Positions 1-10,340 of a stretch of 64,000 nt of DNA are shown piece after piece (within the stretch, counting starts at the first letter, position 1; every line of letters begins with the position of its first letter). The stretch comes from Taeniopygia guttata (Eukaryota > Chordata > Aves > Passeriformes > Estrildidae), in the NCBI RefSeq assembly GCF_048771995.1, contig NC_133030.1, positions 15,343,501 to 15,407,500 of the forward strand, in the 5' to 3' direction. The notes below the pieces were generated by a model that had not been told where the DNA came from, searched no databases, and was given only the letters and a program-made list of their open reading frames with translations. The translations under genes and the position numbers were made by a program.

Positions 1-31
1 ACACTTCAGTCATGACACTGGAGTTACTTAC

Positions 32-112
32 CCACCAAGGAGGAAGGACTGGCCAGTAGCTTGTCTTGACTCATCTGATGTACCAGGATGAATCTGGAAG
101 ATGCTATTGATA
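32..112 (-). CDS. candidate internal coding exon, product unknown
   Basis: Read on the minus strand, an 81-nt segment is bounded by an exceptionally pyrimidine-rich acceptor (the tract just above position 112 is almost all C/T and ends in CTTAG) and a strong donor, GTAAGT, just below position 32. Two of three frames are open. If it follows the candidate exon at 1608-1674, which exits with one base, the frame used contains SRFILVHQMSQDKLL; the alternative open frame contains FQIHPGTSDESRQ. I recognise neither peptide. The splice signals are directly visible and the exon status is inference. A chance acceptor-donor pair remains possible, since such pairs are expected a few times in 64 kb on two strands. 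Confidence 0.3.
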
Positions 113-1424
113 CTAAGCAAGAGGAGAAGAAGGAGGGTCTGAGAGAGTCATTGCTGGTAACTCAAAAATAGAGCCTTATTTGGATATCCTGCAAAACATA
201 AAATATTTTTAAATAGGATCTAAGAGTCAGCAAGGTTAATAATAGCTAAAATGACAATCAGGTACATATTATTCTTGTTTTATTTTTGTCAGTGGCTATG
301 ATTTTAAGTGCAGTGATGATGTTACCTAATTTATACCCTTCCTTATCTCACTGCAATTTTGGCTAAACTAATGGGAGAAAGAGAGAGACATTCTCTTGAC
401 TTCTCTTTTTGGACCTGTATGCTGAAAGAAAGATAAGGTTATAATTTTAGTAATGCAATTTTTGTATTTTCAAAGGTCTTGTTGGACATAAGAAGGTATC
501 TTTTCCACAAGGGCTTAATAACTCATCTAGTTAAAATATTCATTTCACTTACATTCACCAAATTTTTCTGATATTTTTAGTCCTATGGGTAGTTCCTTAA
601 CAAAATTTCTGCAAATGATTCTGAAGCAAATACCTTTCTTGATATTAATACACAGCCTTCAAGGCCCTTAGGAGTTATTTACATCAACCAATAATAGGGG
701 CTTGTCTGTATAGCCTGAAAAAAAACCCCAGAAAAACCCCCAAATATCCTATGCAGGATTTAGCCTCTTTTACATCTCATCACCTGGCTTACAAGGTTGT
801 ATATCTTTCAGCTGAATCATTTATGACAAGAGAAGCTGTTACAGTTTCTTTTTCAGATTGTTTAGATGTGGCTGCCAATGAAAAGACATTCATAAGTTAG
901 CTATTGCAGCTGTGCTTGGATGTACCCAAGGCACTTTCAATTTTGCTATTATTCAAAAAAAAATATGGCAATTCATTTTTTTCCCCTGTATGTGCTCTCG
1001 AGCTGAGCTCTTCAGGTTTGTCTGGTTCTAGTTTGGGTTTCTATCTGTTTCAGAGACAGCCCTTTGAGGAGGGTGCTGGGGAGCTGCTTGTGCAGAGTGT
1101 TGGGGGACAGGCTCGTCCCACGTCAGGCTGCAGCAGGGCAGGGGGCTCTGAGTGACAGCAAGGCTTCACCAGCCAGACCTGCACTACCCAAGTACCCAGA
1201 CAGGGCTCAACAAACACTTGTGCTGCTTTTCTGCTGTAATTCTTAGGGGATTCTGTCTTGCCCAGCCAAGGTGGCAGAATGTTGCTTTATGTGTGATGAA
1301 GAGCACAGGTTAAGCATATTCATTAGGTCACATTTCAGTGACAGAAAGTTAAGGTAAACTCTGCTGAAATCAGTGTAAAGTTTAACAACTTTTTCCAAGT
1401 TGCTTTTTTGCAAGCAGCACTTCC
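113..1424. other. unique AT-rich sequence, no gene seen
   Basis: No repeat family or coding signal was recognised. Around 719-745 there is a short A/C-rich low-complexity patch. A moderately GC-rich stretch near 1040-1200 carries two short overlapping open frames with no splice context, which I take as chance. Confidence 0.5.
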
Positions 1425-1451
1425 TTTTTTTTTTTTTTTTTTTTTTTTTTT
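1425..1451 (+). repeat. poly-T tract (27 nt)
   Basis: An uninterrupted run of 27 T. It may be the reversed poly-A end of a decayed insertion, but no element body is recognisable beside it. Confidence 0.9.
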
Positions 1452-1607
1452 GGTGACTAAGTACTACTTTGAATGTCCTGCTATAGAATGCAGAGGTCCC
1501 TTGAAGTAAAAAGTTGGCACTGATCCACATTATTTTATCATGAACGTTCGTGAGAGCTTTTGTGGTTTTTGCCAGAATGAATATTTATTAAGAAATACAT
1601 TACTCAC

Positions 1608-1674
1608 CTATATCTGGTAATACATCTGGATAAAGGTAACAGAAAAATATGAGAAATATGTCAGCATGATTTAT
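1608..1674 (-). CDS. candidate internal coding exon, product unknown
   Basis: On the minus strand this 67-nt segment lies between an acceptor with a T-rich tract ending CTGCAG and a near-consensus donor, ATAG followed by GTGAGTAATG. Only one frame is open, entering in phase 0 and leaving with one base. It reads with a hydrophobic core including FLIFFCYLYPDVLP. The exit phase fits one of the two open frames of the candidate exon at 32-112. I do not recognise the peptide. The intron between the two would be about 1.5 kb. Signals are visible in the sequence, but the exon assignment is inference and could be chance. Confidence 0.25.
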
Positions 1675-1927
1675 CTGCAGAAAAAGTTCAGTGAAGCTTT
1701 TAAATGCATGCACCAGGAGCTTCTCTAGAGAGGATGTACTGCTTATTCATAATAATTTGACTAGAAACATGCAAGACACCCTTTACATCCTTTTTGCTGG
1801 CAGGGTTTTTTCTTACAAGTTATATTCCTGTATTCTGTCCAGTTTAATTCTGCCACCTTGATGACTCCTGGAAAAGGCATTGCAGTACCAAGCAAACATG
1901 GCAGCTCTTGTTAGCACAATTTCCAGT

Positions 1928-2013
1928 AGTCAGTATGGGACAATTTTTGCAATTTTTGCAACTTTTGCAAAAAAAAAAACCCTTGCAAAAGTCAATATAG
2001 GACATATTTTCTG
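1928..2013. repeat. local direct duplication with small hairpin
   Basis: AGTCAGTATGGGACA near 1928 recurs in altered form (AGTCAATATAGGACA) near 1990, about 62 bp apart. Between them are repeats of TTTTTGCAA and a 10-bp inverted repeat (ACTTTTGCAA at 1961-1970, TTGCAAAAGT at 1983-1992) around an A-run. It looks like a decayed slippage-type duplication. Confidence 0.6.
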
Positions 2014-2629
2014 ACCAACCTAATTTTGCCCAGTAAAATTTTTTTTAATATCTTCCTTATTATTCTGCATCACTCCCAACGCTCCACTTCTAGTATTACT
2101 AGCTGAAATGAAAAGGAAATATGGAATAGAATGAAAAAAAAATTTAGAATCATCCAACCATTACAGAAACAGACATAGCTCCTGCAAGTTTACAAAAACC
2201 TCCCCATAATTTTATGCTATGAGGAATTAAACTTACAGTCTAAAAAATGCACACAACAATCACAAAGTTTGAGCATCAGTACATGCACTGTAGGAGTTAA
2301 TGATTTGCTTAAACATGTGCTGGTATATGACCTGGTATCAGCCTTTTGAGTAATTCTGTTTTGGAAGGATGTAGGGGTTTTTTAACCACAAAATTCAGCC
2401 TTAATTATTAGATATGATTTACATCCCAGCACAGGCTGTAAGAAATGTTTATTAGGAAACTTGTAGCCATAAAATTTTAATTATGCAATGAAAAAAATCA
2501 GGTTAAGTGCAAGCAAATATTTAAAAAGATTCACCGATTTCTTTGTTTCTGGTCCCATCTTAAGATGAAACACTGAAACATTTGCCTCTTGCTATCAAAT
2601 CAAATCACTGAGACAGTAAAATGCTGAAG
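2014..2629. other. unique AT-rich sequence, nothing recognised
   Basis: No repeat, splice or coding signal stood out. Only short A-runs are present. Confidence 0.5.
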
Positions 2630-3060
2630 TGCAGGGGGACAAGCCATGGAGCTTAGACTCAGGCTGAAGTGGGGTGGGCTCAGTTTGGCTCCTGGCAAAT
2701 GATGCCAGGGGATCTGGGGATCACTCACAGGGATTCTCCCTGGCAAGGGCCACTGTGGAGAAAAGATATAGGATCCTTGCACGATGCAATGTGAATCAAG
2801 TTAAAGCCATTTATTGTGTCTCTAAACATTATTTATATTTATTTCTTATCCTGGTCTACACAGTCATGCATTGTTTGATTGGTTGCTCCGTTTTTTTTAA
2901 TGCATCTCTTGATTGGTAGCTCTGTTTTGTCTATAAGGCAAAAAATCTTTTTCTTTATCCAATTGGCAGATGCTGTAAGTGTCATTTTACAGGGGTTGAC
3001 ACCCCTTTGTTTGTCACTAACTTCTATGCTTCTTCCTTCTTGCAACATCATCTTTTTATC
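2630..3060 (-). mobile_element. possible solo retroviral-type LTR (old)
   Basis: Read on the minus strand, the segment has an LTR-like promoter layout. Two CCAATCA boxes lie in a 34-bp tandem duplication (plus-strand copies at 2866-2894 and 2900-2928). They are followed by a TATA-like AT stretch and then an AATAAA signal near 2811. A GC-richer tail follows, ending in CTGCA at 2630, which would be the 3' end. No coding remains adjoin it, so it would be a solo LTR. The 5' boundary is uncertain and I found no convincing target-site duplication. It could instead be an unrelated promoter-like sequence. Confidence 0.35.
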
Positions 3061-6000
3061 TACAAAGATGAATGTAGCTTTATTATAAAGATGACTTAGT
3101 TCTTGAGTTCTAGAAGGTTAAGTTGGTTCATTCAGTAGATGTTCATTTTCCTGTAAATATAACCCTACTGTGAGCAGTTGCCAATTGTCATTGCACAGCA
3201 CTGTTGCTGTACCTGCCAACAATCCTTCCTGGGATTTTACCAGCTGAAATTTCCAAGCATACCCCTGATGTTTCCCAAATCTACTTTCAGAGATTGATAA
3301 ATATACCTGCAGAGTTTTCTTTACTTGGATATCCTTTTTACTTGATGGAATTTTTGGTTTTTCATTGTCTCCTTTATGGTTAGCCTAAATAGTGAAACTT
3401 TTCTTTTAAAGACCTCTGAGCACTGTATTTGATAGTTTTATCATTATTTTCAAGGGGAATGTTAAAATAAGACAGGACAACAGAAATGCTCTCTTCCACC
3501 TCAGAAATAAAAGTAATAAATGTCTACGACCTGCTAATACTCTGATAACAAAGATTCAAGTCTTTTTAATATTGGCTTCTTCTGTGGTTATATCATATTT
3601 GACACAATTATCTTGACAAATTACTATTAAATGGAAGAGTTTTCTGTACATATTTTTCTATGCTAGCTTGTCTGTTAGCCTGGCTATTTATTTATCTATG
3701 CTGTGCATCTTTGTAATGGATTTCAAAAGAGCTAAATTGAATATTTTTGCCTAACTAGACTAGGTTCTCGGAAATGTTATCCTATGGCTACTTGTCCTCA
3801 GTGTGTGTCAGATGATACAAATCACCACAGTATGCCCTCCATTAATTTGAAACATTTGCCCTGATGTCTCCTGGAAAGACTTGGTGCATCAGAAAATTGA
3901 TGTATAAAGATTGTACCTGTTGAAAAGCATTTTGTTCTCCACTTAGAAGTCTTTATAGGTCAAAAGAAAATAGATTTAAATGCTCCCTACTCAACTGTAG
4001 TACTTAAAGTGCTAGTCAACCCCTGGTGGGTGCCTTTTACACCCTCCTGAGTGCTTTTCTTAAATTGATCTGGTACTGGCTCTTCTTAGAATTTTTTCAC
4101 ATCATTGTAGTGGCAGTAGCAGACTGCAATCATTGGTGGTGTTTTGTGGTTAAAATTACCTGCAGAAAACTTGTTCAAAAAGGAGTATTTTTACAGAAAG
4201 TATAATTAGGTTGAACATAGTTTTCTGCTGAAATTCACAAGGTTTGATTTCTGAATGCAATAATTTGATAAGACACATGAGAGAATAGGCAAATATCTAA
4301 AAATAAGTTCAAAGAAGTAAAGAAGCAGAAGAAAGTATGAAATATTAACTGATATTTTTACACAAATGGAATGAAAAATATTAATCAACATAGAGCATCC
4401 CAAATAAATACTCAAAAATGTTTGCAAGGAGATAATTTGTCACAAGAATCAGATGGATGATATGAAAAATTCCTGTTTGTTTTTATTCAAAGCACCGTTA
4501 GCAGAATCATCTAATTACTTGAAGCAAATGCAACACAGCACATTTGCACATTATTTTTCTCCATCTTTTTTTTTGCCAAAACCATAAAATCCTCTAGCTA
4601 TACTTACATTTCTTTTCTGTTGCCTTGTTGTTTACATGCTTCAAACAAAGATGTAAAAAAAGTTCCTTTGTGTTAGATTTATACAGACATAAAAATGAAT
4701 GTAATGTCTCTCCAAAGATGTTGCAAATTTATCATGTAATGAGAACAAGAGTAAAAGAAAATTTTGGTAACAGATAATTTTTAGGATTCTTACTGTGAAC
4801 CCTGGAATAAATATAGGAGCTGTAGAAGATAAACTAGGACTAAGAACTAGGCACCTATTCTCATGTGCAAGTACTTGAGATAGTAATGGCAACAATAGGA
4901 ACCATCTAAACTATATTTAATTTATTTGTGTTAGTTTATTGGTTTTCACCATAGAGTGTATTGAATAATGGCCTGAATATTATACTGCATAAACAAAAAT
5001 CCTGGTCCTAGTACAGCATCTGAATCATTGTTGACTGTCTTAAAGATAAATGTCATAAAAAGGAACAGAAGTATTTGAAGGAATACAATTACAACAAGGG
5101 GGAAAAAAAAAGAGGTAGATTGGTTTTGGAGTCCCAACCTGAGATTTGCTGCTGCCAAATCATAGAAGGAGACATGTTTTTCACTTGTAAACTGAGAAAA
5201 TTTGAGCTGTAAGCAAATAGGAGACCCATGATGATATTTGAAAGTGAATAGCTTTGCTTTAATGAGAAATAATTGATGTAGCTGGGAGAAAATATCCTCA
5301 GCAGTATTTCAAATGTAGGACTGAGAGTGGGTGCTCTCATAGTAAGAGTTACTGCTCTTTGTTTTCTTCTTCTGTTCATTCTAATATTCTGGAGTTTGAC
5401 TAAATTTATGTGTATGTTCATGTCTACATACCTACACATATTGTAATAAATGCATGTCAAATTTTATTATCCTTTAAAAGAAAAGCAGAGCAGGAATACC
5501 ACATTATGATGGCTTTGTTAAGAGACAGGATATTTCAGCTCCAAGTCCTTAATTAACCTTATGTTCTTAGGCAGTACTTATTTGTGAATTGATGACAGTC
5601 CTACTCAACACAGAGTCAAAACTCCTTTCCTTCCTGGAACCGATGAGATGAGAGAATCCAGGTCACTGTGACACAACAGAGCCAGTCCTGGGTATGCTTT
5701 GAACCTGGCACTTCACTCCTAACTCGCCCTCATTGTCCAAGGTCAGGGTTTCTGTCTGTGCAGGACAGAGCAGAACATTCCTTCCATCTTTTCTTTATTG
5801 TTTTCTAAAACACTTTTTTTTGAAGACCGCTTCAGATCATTTCTTCCAGCACAGGGGAGCATAACTTCTTGCCCAGATCCTGTACATACTTCACCACAGC
5901 AGAATTGTCACTTCTTATTGCAGTCATTTCTCTCTAGCCCAAACAAGAGGCAGCAAAATTAATTTGGTTTTACCTCTGTTGCCCACCTCAGAGGAGAAAT

Positions 6001-6718
6001 GGAGAAGATAAATCTTTTAGGATGAGTAAGAAGTGCATAGGCTAAAGGAAACTGGGAGTTTTTCCAGGTGCTTATTTCTGTGCACAGTTGCAGAATGTTT
6101 GTTTAAAGCACAAAGATAATTTTATAGCAGCCCATAAAGTAAGAAGTTATCCCTTGTAAAGGCAGTTGTCTATGCTGTAGAGCAATATACAGCACAGCCA
6201 TAATTTGGCTCGTCAGTACTGTATCAAAAAGTCCCCATAATTGCTACAATATGCACTTTGCACAGTCTCAATGTGTTGAATTTTTGTCATTTATTCTAAA
6301 ACTAATCCTCCTTTAAATGTTTCCTTTCTGCTGAAGTGAATTGAAGAATTCTTCAGTTAACACCATTAGCTTTTCATGGTATCTAAATCTCTTCTGCCAT
6401 GAGCATCAATACCACAGCGCTGCTGTCTCCAAGCAGTTCTGCATCAGTGCTTTCAGATGGAACATGACAGATACAGTAATGTTCTCCACACAAATTGCTC
6501 TCTACATATAGGCAACAAGCAAAATAACATGGAACATTCATTGCTCTGTGACTGCAAAAATTACAAGTGTATTCATTGTATGCTGGCTCAAATGCCTGAG
6601 CCAATCATAATATACAGCAGTCAGAGTGAATTTTAAAAGCCATGTTCTAAGAGACAATACACTGTCTTGCTCCCATGGGGTTCCTGGAAAAAAGGATTTC
6701 AATAGCAGACGAATTTCT

Positions 6719-6721
<3 letters not shown>
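3061..6721. other. unique AT-rich sequence; one weak minus-strand exon candidate
   Basis: Open frames here (the longest about 123 codons near 5.1-5.46 kb, minus) lack domains and splice context. One weak candidate exon lies at 4794-4873 on the minus strand (acceptor TCTCAAG, donor GTAAGA, one open frame). Around 5.6-5.8 kb the GC content rises slightly without recognisable content. Confidence 0.45.

Positions 6722-6755
<34 letters not shown>
6722..6755 (+). repeat. poly-T tract (34 nt)
   Basis: A pure run of 34 T, followed about 85 bp later by a plus-strand CR1 tail. The orientation is not that of the CR1's own end, so the two are probably unrelated. Confidence 0.9.
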
Positions 6756-6839
6756 CTTAAAACATGGACGTGATAACTTGCTAAATATCTTTGTGTTACA
6801 AACTGGATTTTAGCCAGTGATGTTGATTGTCACTAAAAA

Positions 6840-6896
6840 GTTGGACTTGATAGTCTTGAAAGCCTTTTCCAGCCTGGGAGACTTTGTGATTCCATT
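6840..6896 (+). mobile_element. CR1 LINE 3'-end fragment
   Basis: About 57 bp match the usual 3' end of avian CR1 elements on the plus strand: a 'ttggactTgatagtcttgaa' segment, then 'ccttttccagcctgg', then a degenerate ATTC-type end. Only the 3' tail is present, consistent with extreme 5' truncation. Confidence 0.7.
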
Positions 6897-7871
6897 AAAT
6901 GGGTAGTTTTGTTACATTTTTAAATGACAGTATGACTCTGACATTCTCTGGGTATTTTTTTTTCAATGGTGCAATATCATCTACTATTGTTCTTTATTTT
7001 TAATGAAAGTCTGCAAAGAATACCTTATGCTGTAATAAAGGATATAATTTTAAAAAAGCTGTGTTATATATTGTAAGTGAAATATATTATAACAAGTAGT
7101 GTTTGCTTGGTGTGCTTATATAAGTTACTCCTTTATACAGGTTTCTTTTTGTTTCATATCAGTTTATCGGGAAAATGCAATTGAAGTTGCTATTATGTTT
7201 AAGAAAATTAAGACAGTTTTGAAGCACAGACTGTAGAACTATTATTGAACAGGATAAAGTATTTTATAGAAACTTACTGAAACTCAGTGTAGTGTAAATG
7301 ATGCATACCTAGTTTAAATTACTGCCCATCACAATCAAAGAGTTTAGTAGCAAAGTTCTTAGAGTCTCAGTCTACAAACATATCATAAAAGAAAAGGTCT
7401 GCTTCAGTTTGCAGATAATTTGACAGGCTGACTTAGTGACATCTTTTGTTTTTATGAAACTGTATTCTTGTCAGTCAAGAACTCTTGTCTATGATGGATC
7501 AAGTTTCTTTGTGGGAACACCGGACTGTTTGGCACAGAGCAACACAGGAATCATACCTGCTTGGCTCCAGGATATTTTATTTTCTATCTGCAGAGGAATG
7601 GTGGGGACTGAAAAGGAAGGAAAGACTCATTTGTTTTAAATTTTAAAAACATTCATTAATGGATGGCACACTTCTAACCCTGTCAATTACTTTTCCAATT
7701 TTGTTCCTCCCTAACTCCTTCAAATCATCACTCTGGTTCCTCATGCTCTTTCAAAAGTTTTCATGTGATTCCTCTGCACTGTGATTGTCAGTCTGCCTGC
7801 TACTCTTGTTTTTCTAAAACATGCCATATTTTCCTGAAGAATTGATTTCCCACTTGACAGTGTTATAGCTG
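6897..7871. other. unique sequence, no gene seen
   Basis: No recognisable repeat or exon chain. A minus-strand mini-exon-like pattern at about 7552-7582 (good pyrimidine tract, GTATGA donor) is too short to support. Confidence 0.45.
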
Positions 7872-7891
7872 GTTTTTTGGGTTTTTTTTTG

Positions 7892-7922
<31 letters not shown>

Positions 7923-7945
7923 TGGGTTTTTTTTCTGTTTTTTTC
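7872..7945 (+). repeat. T/G-rich low complexity with (GTTTT)n
   Basis: Six perfect GTTTT units (7891-7920) sit in a longer T/G-only tract. The tract yields spurious open frames on both strands. Confidence 0.9.
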
Positions 7946-10139
7946 AGTCTGGCTTTTCCTTTCCAGTATTTCATACTGCTTTGGCCCATATTAGCAATGT
8001 TCTTTTGTACTTTAGCCCATTATTTTCCTCACTGTTGTCTCAGTTACCTCTTACTCTTTATCTCTCTTCATGAGTTTTCATTAATCTCTCCTTTCTTAAT
8101 TTCTGTACTTTATTAATTGTAATACCAGCTGCTGCTTCTGAAAATGTTTTTTGGGTTGGTCACTTTGAATTTTTTTCCTTTGTTCATTGATGTTTTTCAA
8201 GTTTCAGAACTAAACCAGCCCCCCTTTATTTTTCCTGTTTATATGACATTGTTTGATCCCAAAGTTTTGGCTGTCTCTGTAATGTAGAGAGTTCCAAATC
8301 ATATACCAGACATTTTTGCAGCTCAAATCTTCCAGAGCTAATCATTTTGCAAATATGTTCTCTGGGACATCTGCCTGCATTTCAGATGAGCACTCCAGAA
8401 ATGACTGTCACAGTTTAAAGTGTTGCTGCTATTCTAATCCAGAAAAGGATAAAGATACTTTAAAGATTTAAGTGATGGGAGGTAACAAGAGAATAGTCAG
8501 CCTTGTACTCAATCAGTGATGGCAGTGGTGTCTTTATGAATATGAGAATAAATAGATCCTCTTTGACATAGAAGAGAAGGACAAATTGGTAGTGAGATGG
8601 AGATGCTTAAGATGATCTAATTTAAGCACAGATACACCAGCATAACATTTGTAGCCACTTCTTGAGCTCCCTTGATGAAGGAAGATAAGTTTTTTTGTTT
8701 AAGATGATAAAAAGCATAGCAGCCAAGTTTGTGGAAGTCGTATCCTAGCAATCAAGACCAAAGAAAGCAATCATTTTATCTGAAAGGATGAATTAGAGAT
8801 TACTTTCTTCAAGGTGCAGTGGAAAAATAATGTGAACTATTTAGGTATTAGTTATCAAGGTGGATCTACAAAAATGTGAAAGTGGATACATCCTGTTATG
8901 GCTGTCTGTAGTGATCACAGTGATCCATGGAGTATCCTAACTTTTCAAGTATTGAAAAGTGCTTATGGGGAGATTAAAAGTCTCCTTGGATGTGCTGAAC
9001 CTTTTTCATTGTCTGAAATGTTGCTTGAAACAGAATTGTGGTCAAATCTACTTGTTCTGCATGTGTGATGTCTTTTTGACATAGACTTTTGGAATTCTGT
9101 TGTTCCAAGTAGATCACAGAGCTACTGAAGAATGTCTGACAAGTCAAAACTGGGATGAATTTTGGCTGGGGAACAGTCATCAGAGACATTGATAAGAATA
9201 GATTCAACTACATGACAAAGACTAAAATATGGGCTAGAACTGAGGGAGAGACATATTTAGGTACTGTGAACAAATCATTTGGTGAAAGAAAAGTCTGGCA
9301 GGAGAGGGAGAAATGGCAGAAGCTACAGGAGTACAAGTTTATTTTGAAAGAGGACATGTCCCTCATCTTTATCATGAGAAACATGGCTGCAAGTGAAGAA
9401 TGGATTCCTTGTTGGGAGGTTTAGTTTTCTAAATGCAACAAACTACAATCTAAATCTAACCTAAAATTCACTACTGAAACGTAACTTTTAAATAAATAAT
9501 TCTGCTCCAGTCAAAAGCCTGCTTTATACAATCAGAGAAGCATTTACATTATGTCTTAAGCCTTATTTTAGCTTGCCAAGTCAACAGGATTTTTTGTCAG
9601 GCACAAACAGTGGGTGGAAGATTCCTGCCTAAGCCTAGCTGCCTTTTGGGAATGTCAGGGATGGGGATTGATGCTAAGAGACTGAATGGAACAAAACTCA
9701 ACTGTAGCTCTCCTCCTGAGCTCTGTTCCTTGGAGGTAAGCACAGCTACCAGAAATGGAAGGAAAAGGAAGAGCCAAACCCCAGCTGTCTGGTGTCATCT
9801 AAGCTGTTTGTGCAAGTGCATTTCCTCTTTGATGTTCTTGGCAATGGCAACTAACCAGCTGGGACGTGTGTCAGCTTTTTCCCGGGAATGGAGGGGAGGA
9901 GGAACATTCATACACATACACTCTTGTCTCTGGTCTCTTTTGGGAAGCAGCAATTAACAGCTGAGAGGTTATTAAAAATTTCTTCCTAAATTGCATCTTA
10001 TCTGTGGCTTGCTCCTTTTTAAACAGTATAACAAATCTTGATGAGTGGCGGGGCTGGTTTTAAGACCACAAGACTAGAGGCAAAAAATTTGATGAGGAAA
10101 CAAATGAAATCATAATGATGAAGCTCTGGCCTAGGTCCT
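7946..10139. other. unique sequence, no gene seen
   Basis: Open frames at 9155-9424 and 9610-9957 (plus) have no recognisable domains. A GTAAGC donor-like site follows TTGGAG at about 9735, but no matching acceptor of good quality was found. No repeat family was recognised. Confidence 0.45.
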
Positions 10140-10340
10140 GTAAATGTGGGCTGCTTGGTTCAGATGGCAAACACCTTGAAACCATAGTAACACCTGCCAC
10201 AGGTGTATTGCCTAGATAATCATTCAACCTTATGGCTTCCTGGGCTGCTAGCTGTGCTGTTATCAGCCACCCAAATAAACAAAGTTAGCATACCTGCTCT
10301 GCTTTCCCTGGAAGCAGTCACATCTCTGATAGCAGCATAA
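10140..10340. promoter_or_regulatory. candidate regulatory element: paired E-boxes, FOX- and GATA-like sites
   Basis: A perfect inverted pair ACACCTG-CCA-CAGGTGT (10190-10206) gives two CACCTG E-boxes of the type bound by ZEB/SNAI/E-proteins. Within 100 bp are AGATAA and TTATC (GATA-like) and AAATAAACAAAG (forkhead-like). The block is more complex in composition than its flanks. Function is inferred only from motif clustering. Confidence 0.2.

Noticed and set aside
551..612. Minus-strand exon-like segment before a GTAAGTGAAA donor
   Set aside because: The acceptor is weak and its only open frame does not accept the one-base carry from the candidate exon at 1608-1674.
5435..5475. Minus-strand segment between a good acceptor (TTTTCTTTTAAAG) and a GTATGT donor
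   Set aside because: All three frames contain a stop.
1425..6755. Poly-T tracts as poly-A tails of minus-strand processed pseudogenes
   Set aside because: No gene-like body was found next to either tract.
9610..9957. 115-codon plus-strand frame with an internal GTAAGC donor-like site
   Set aside because: No good acceptor, no domain, and no matching exon downstream.
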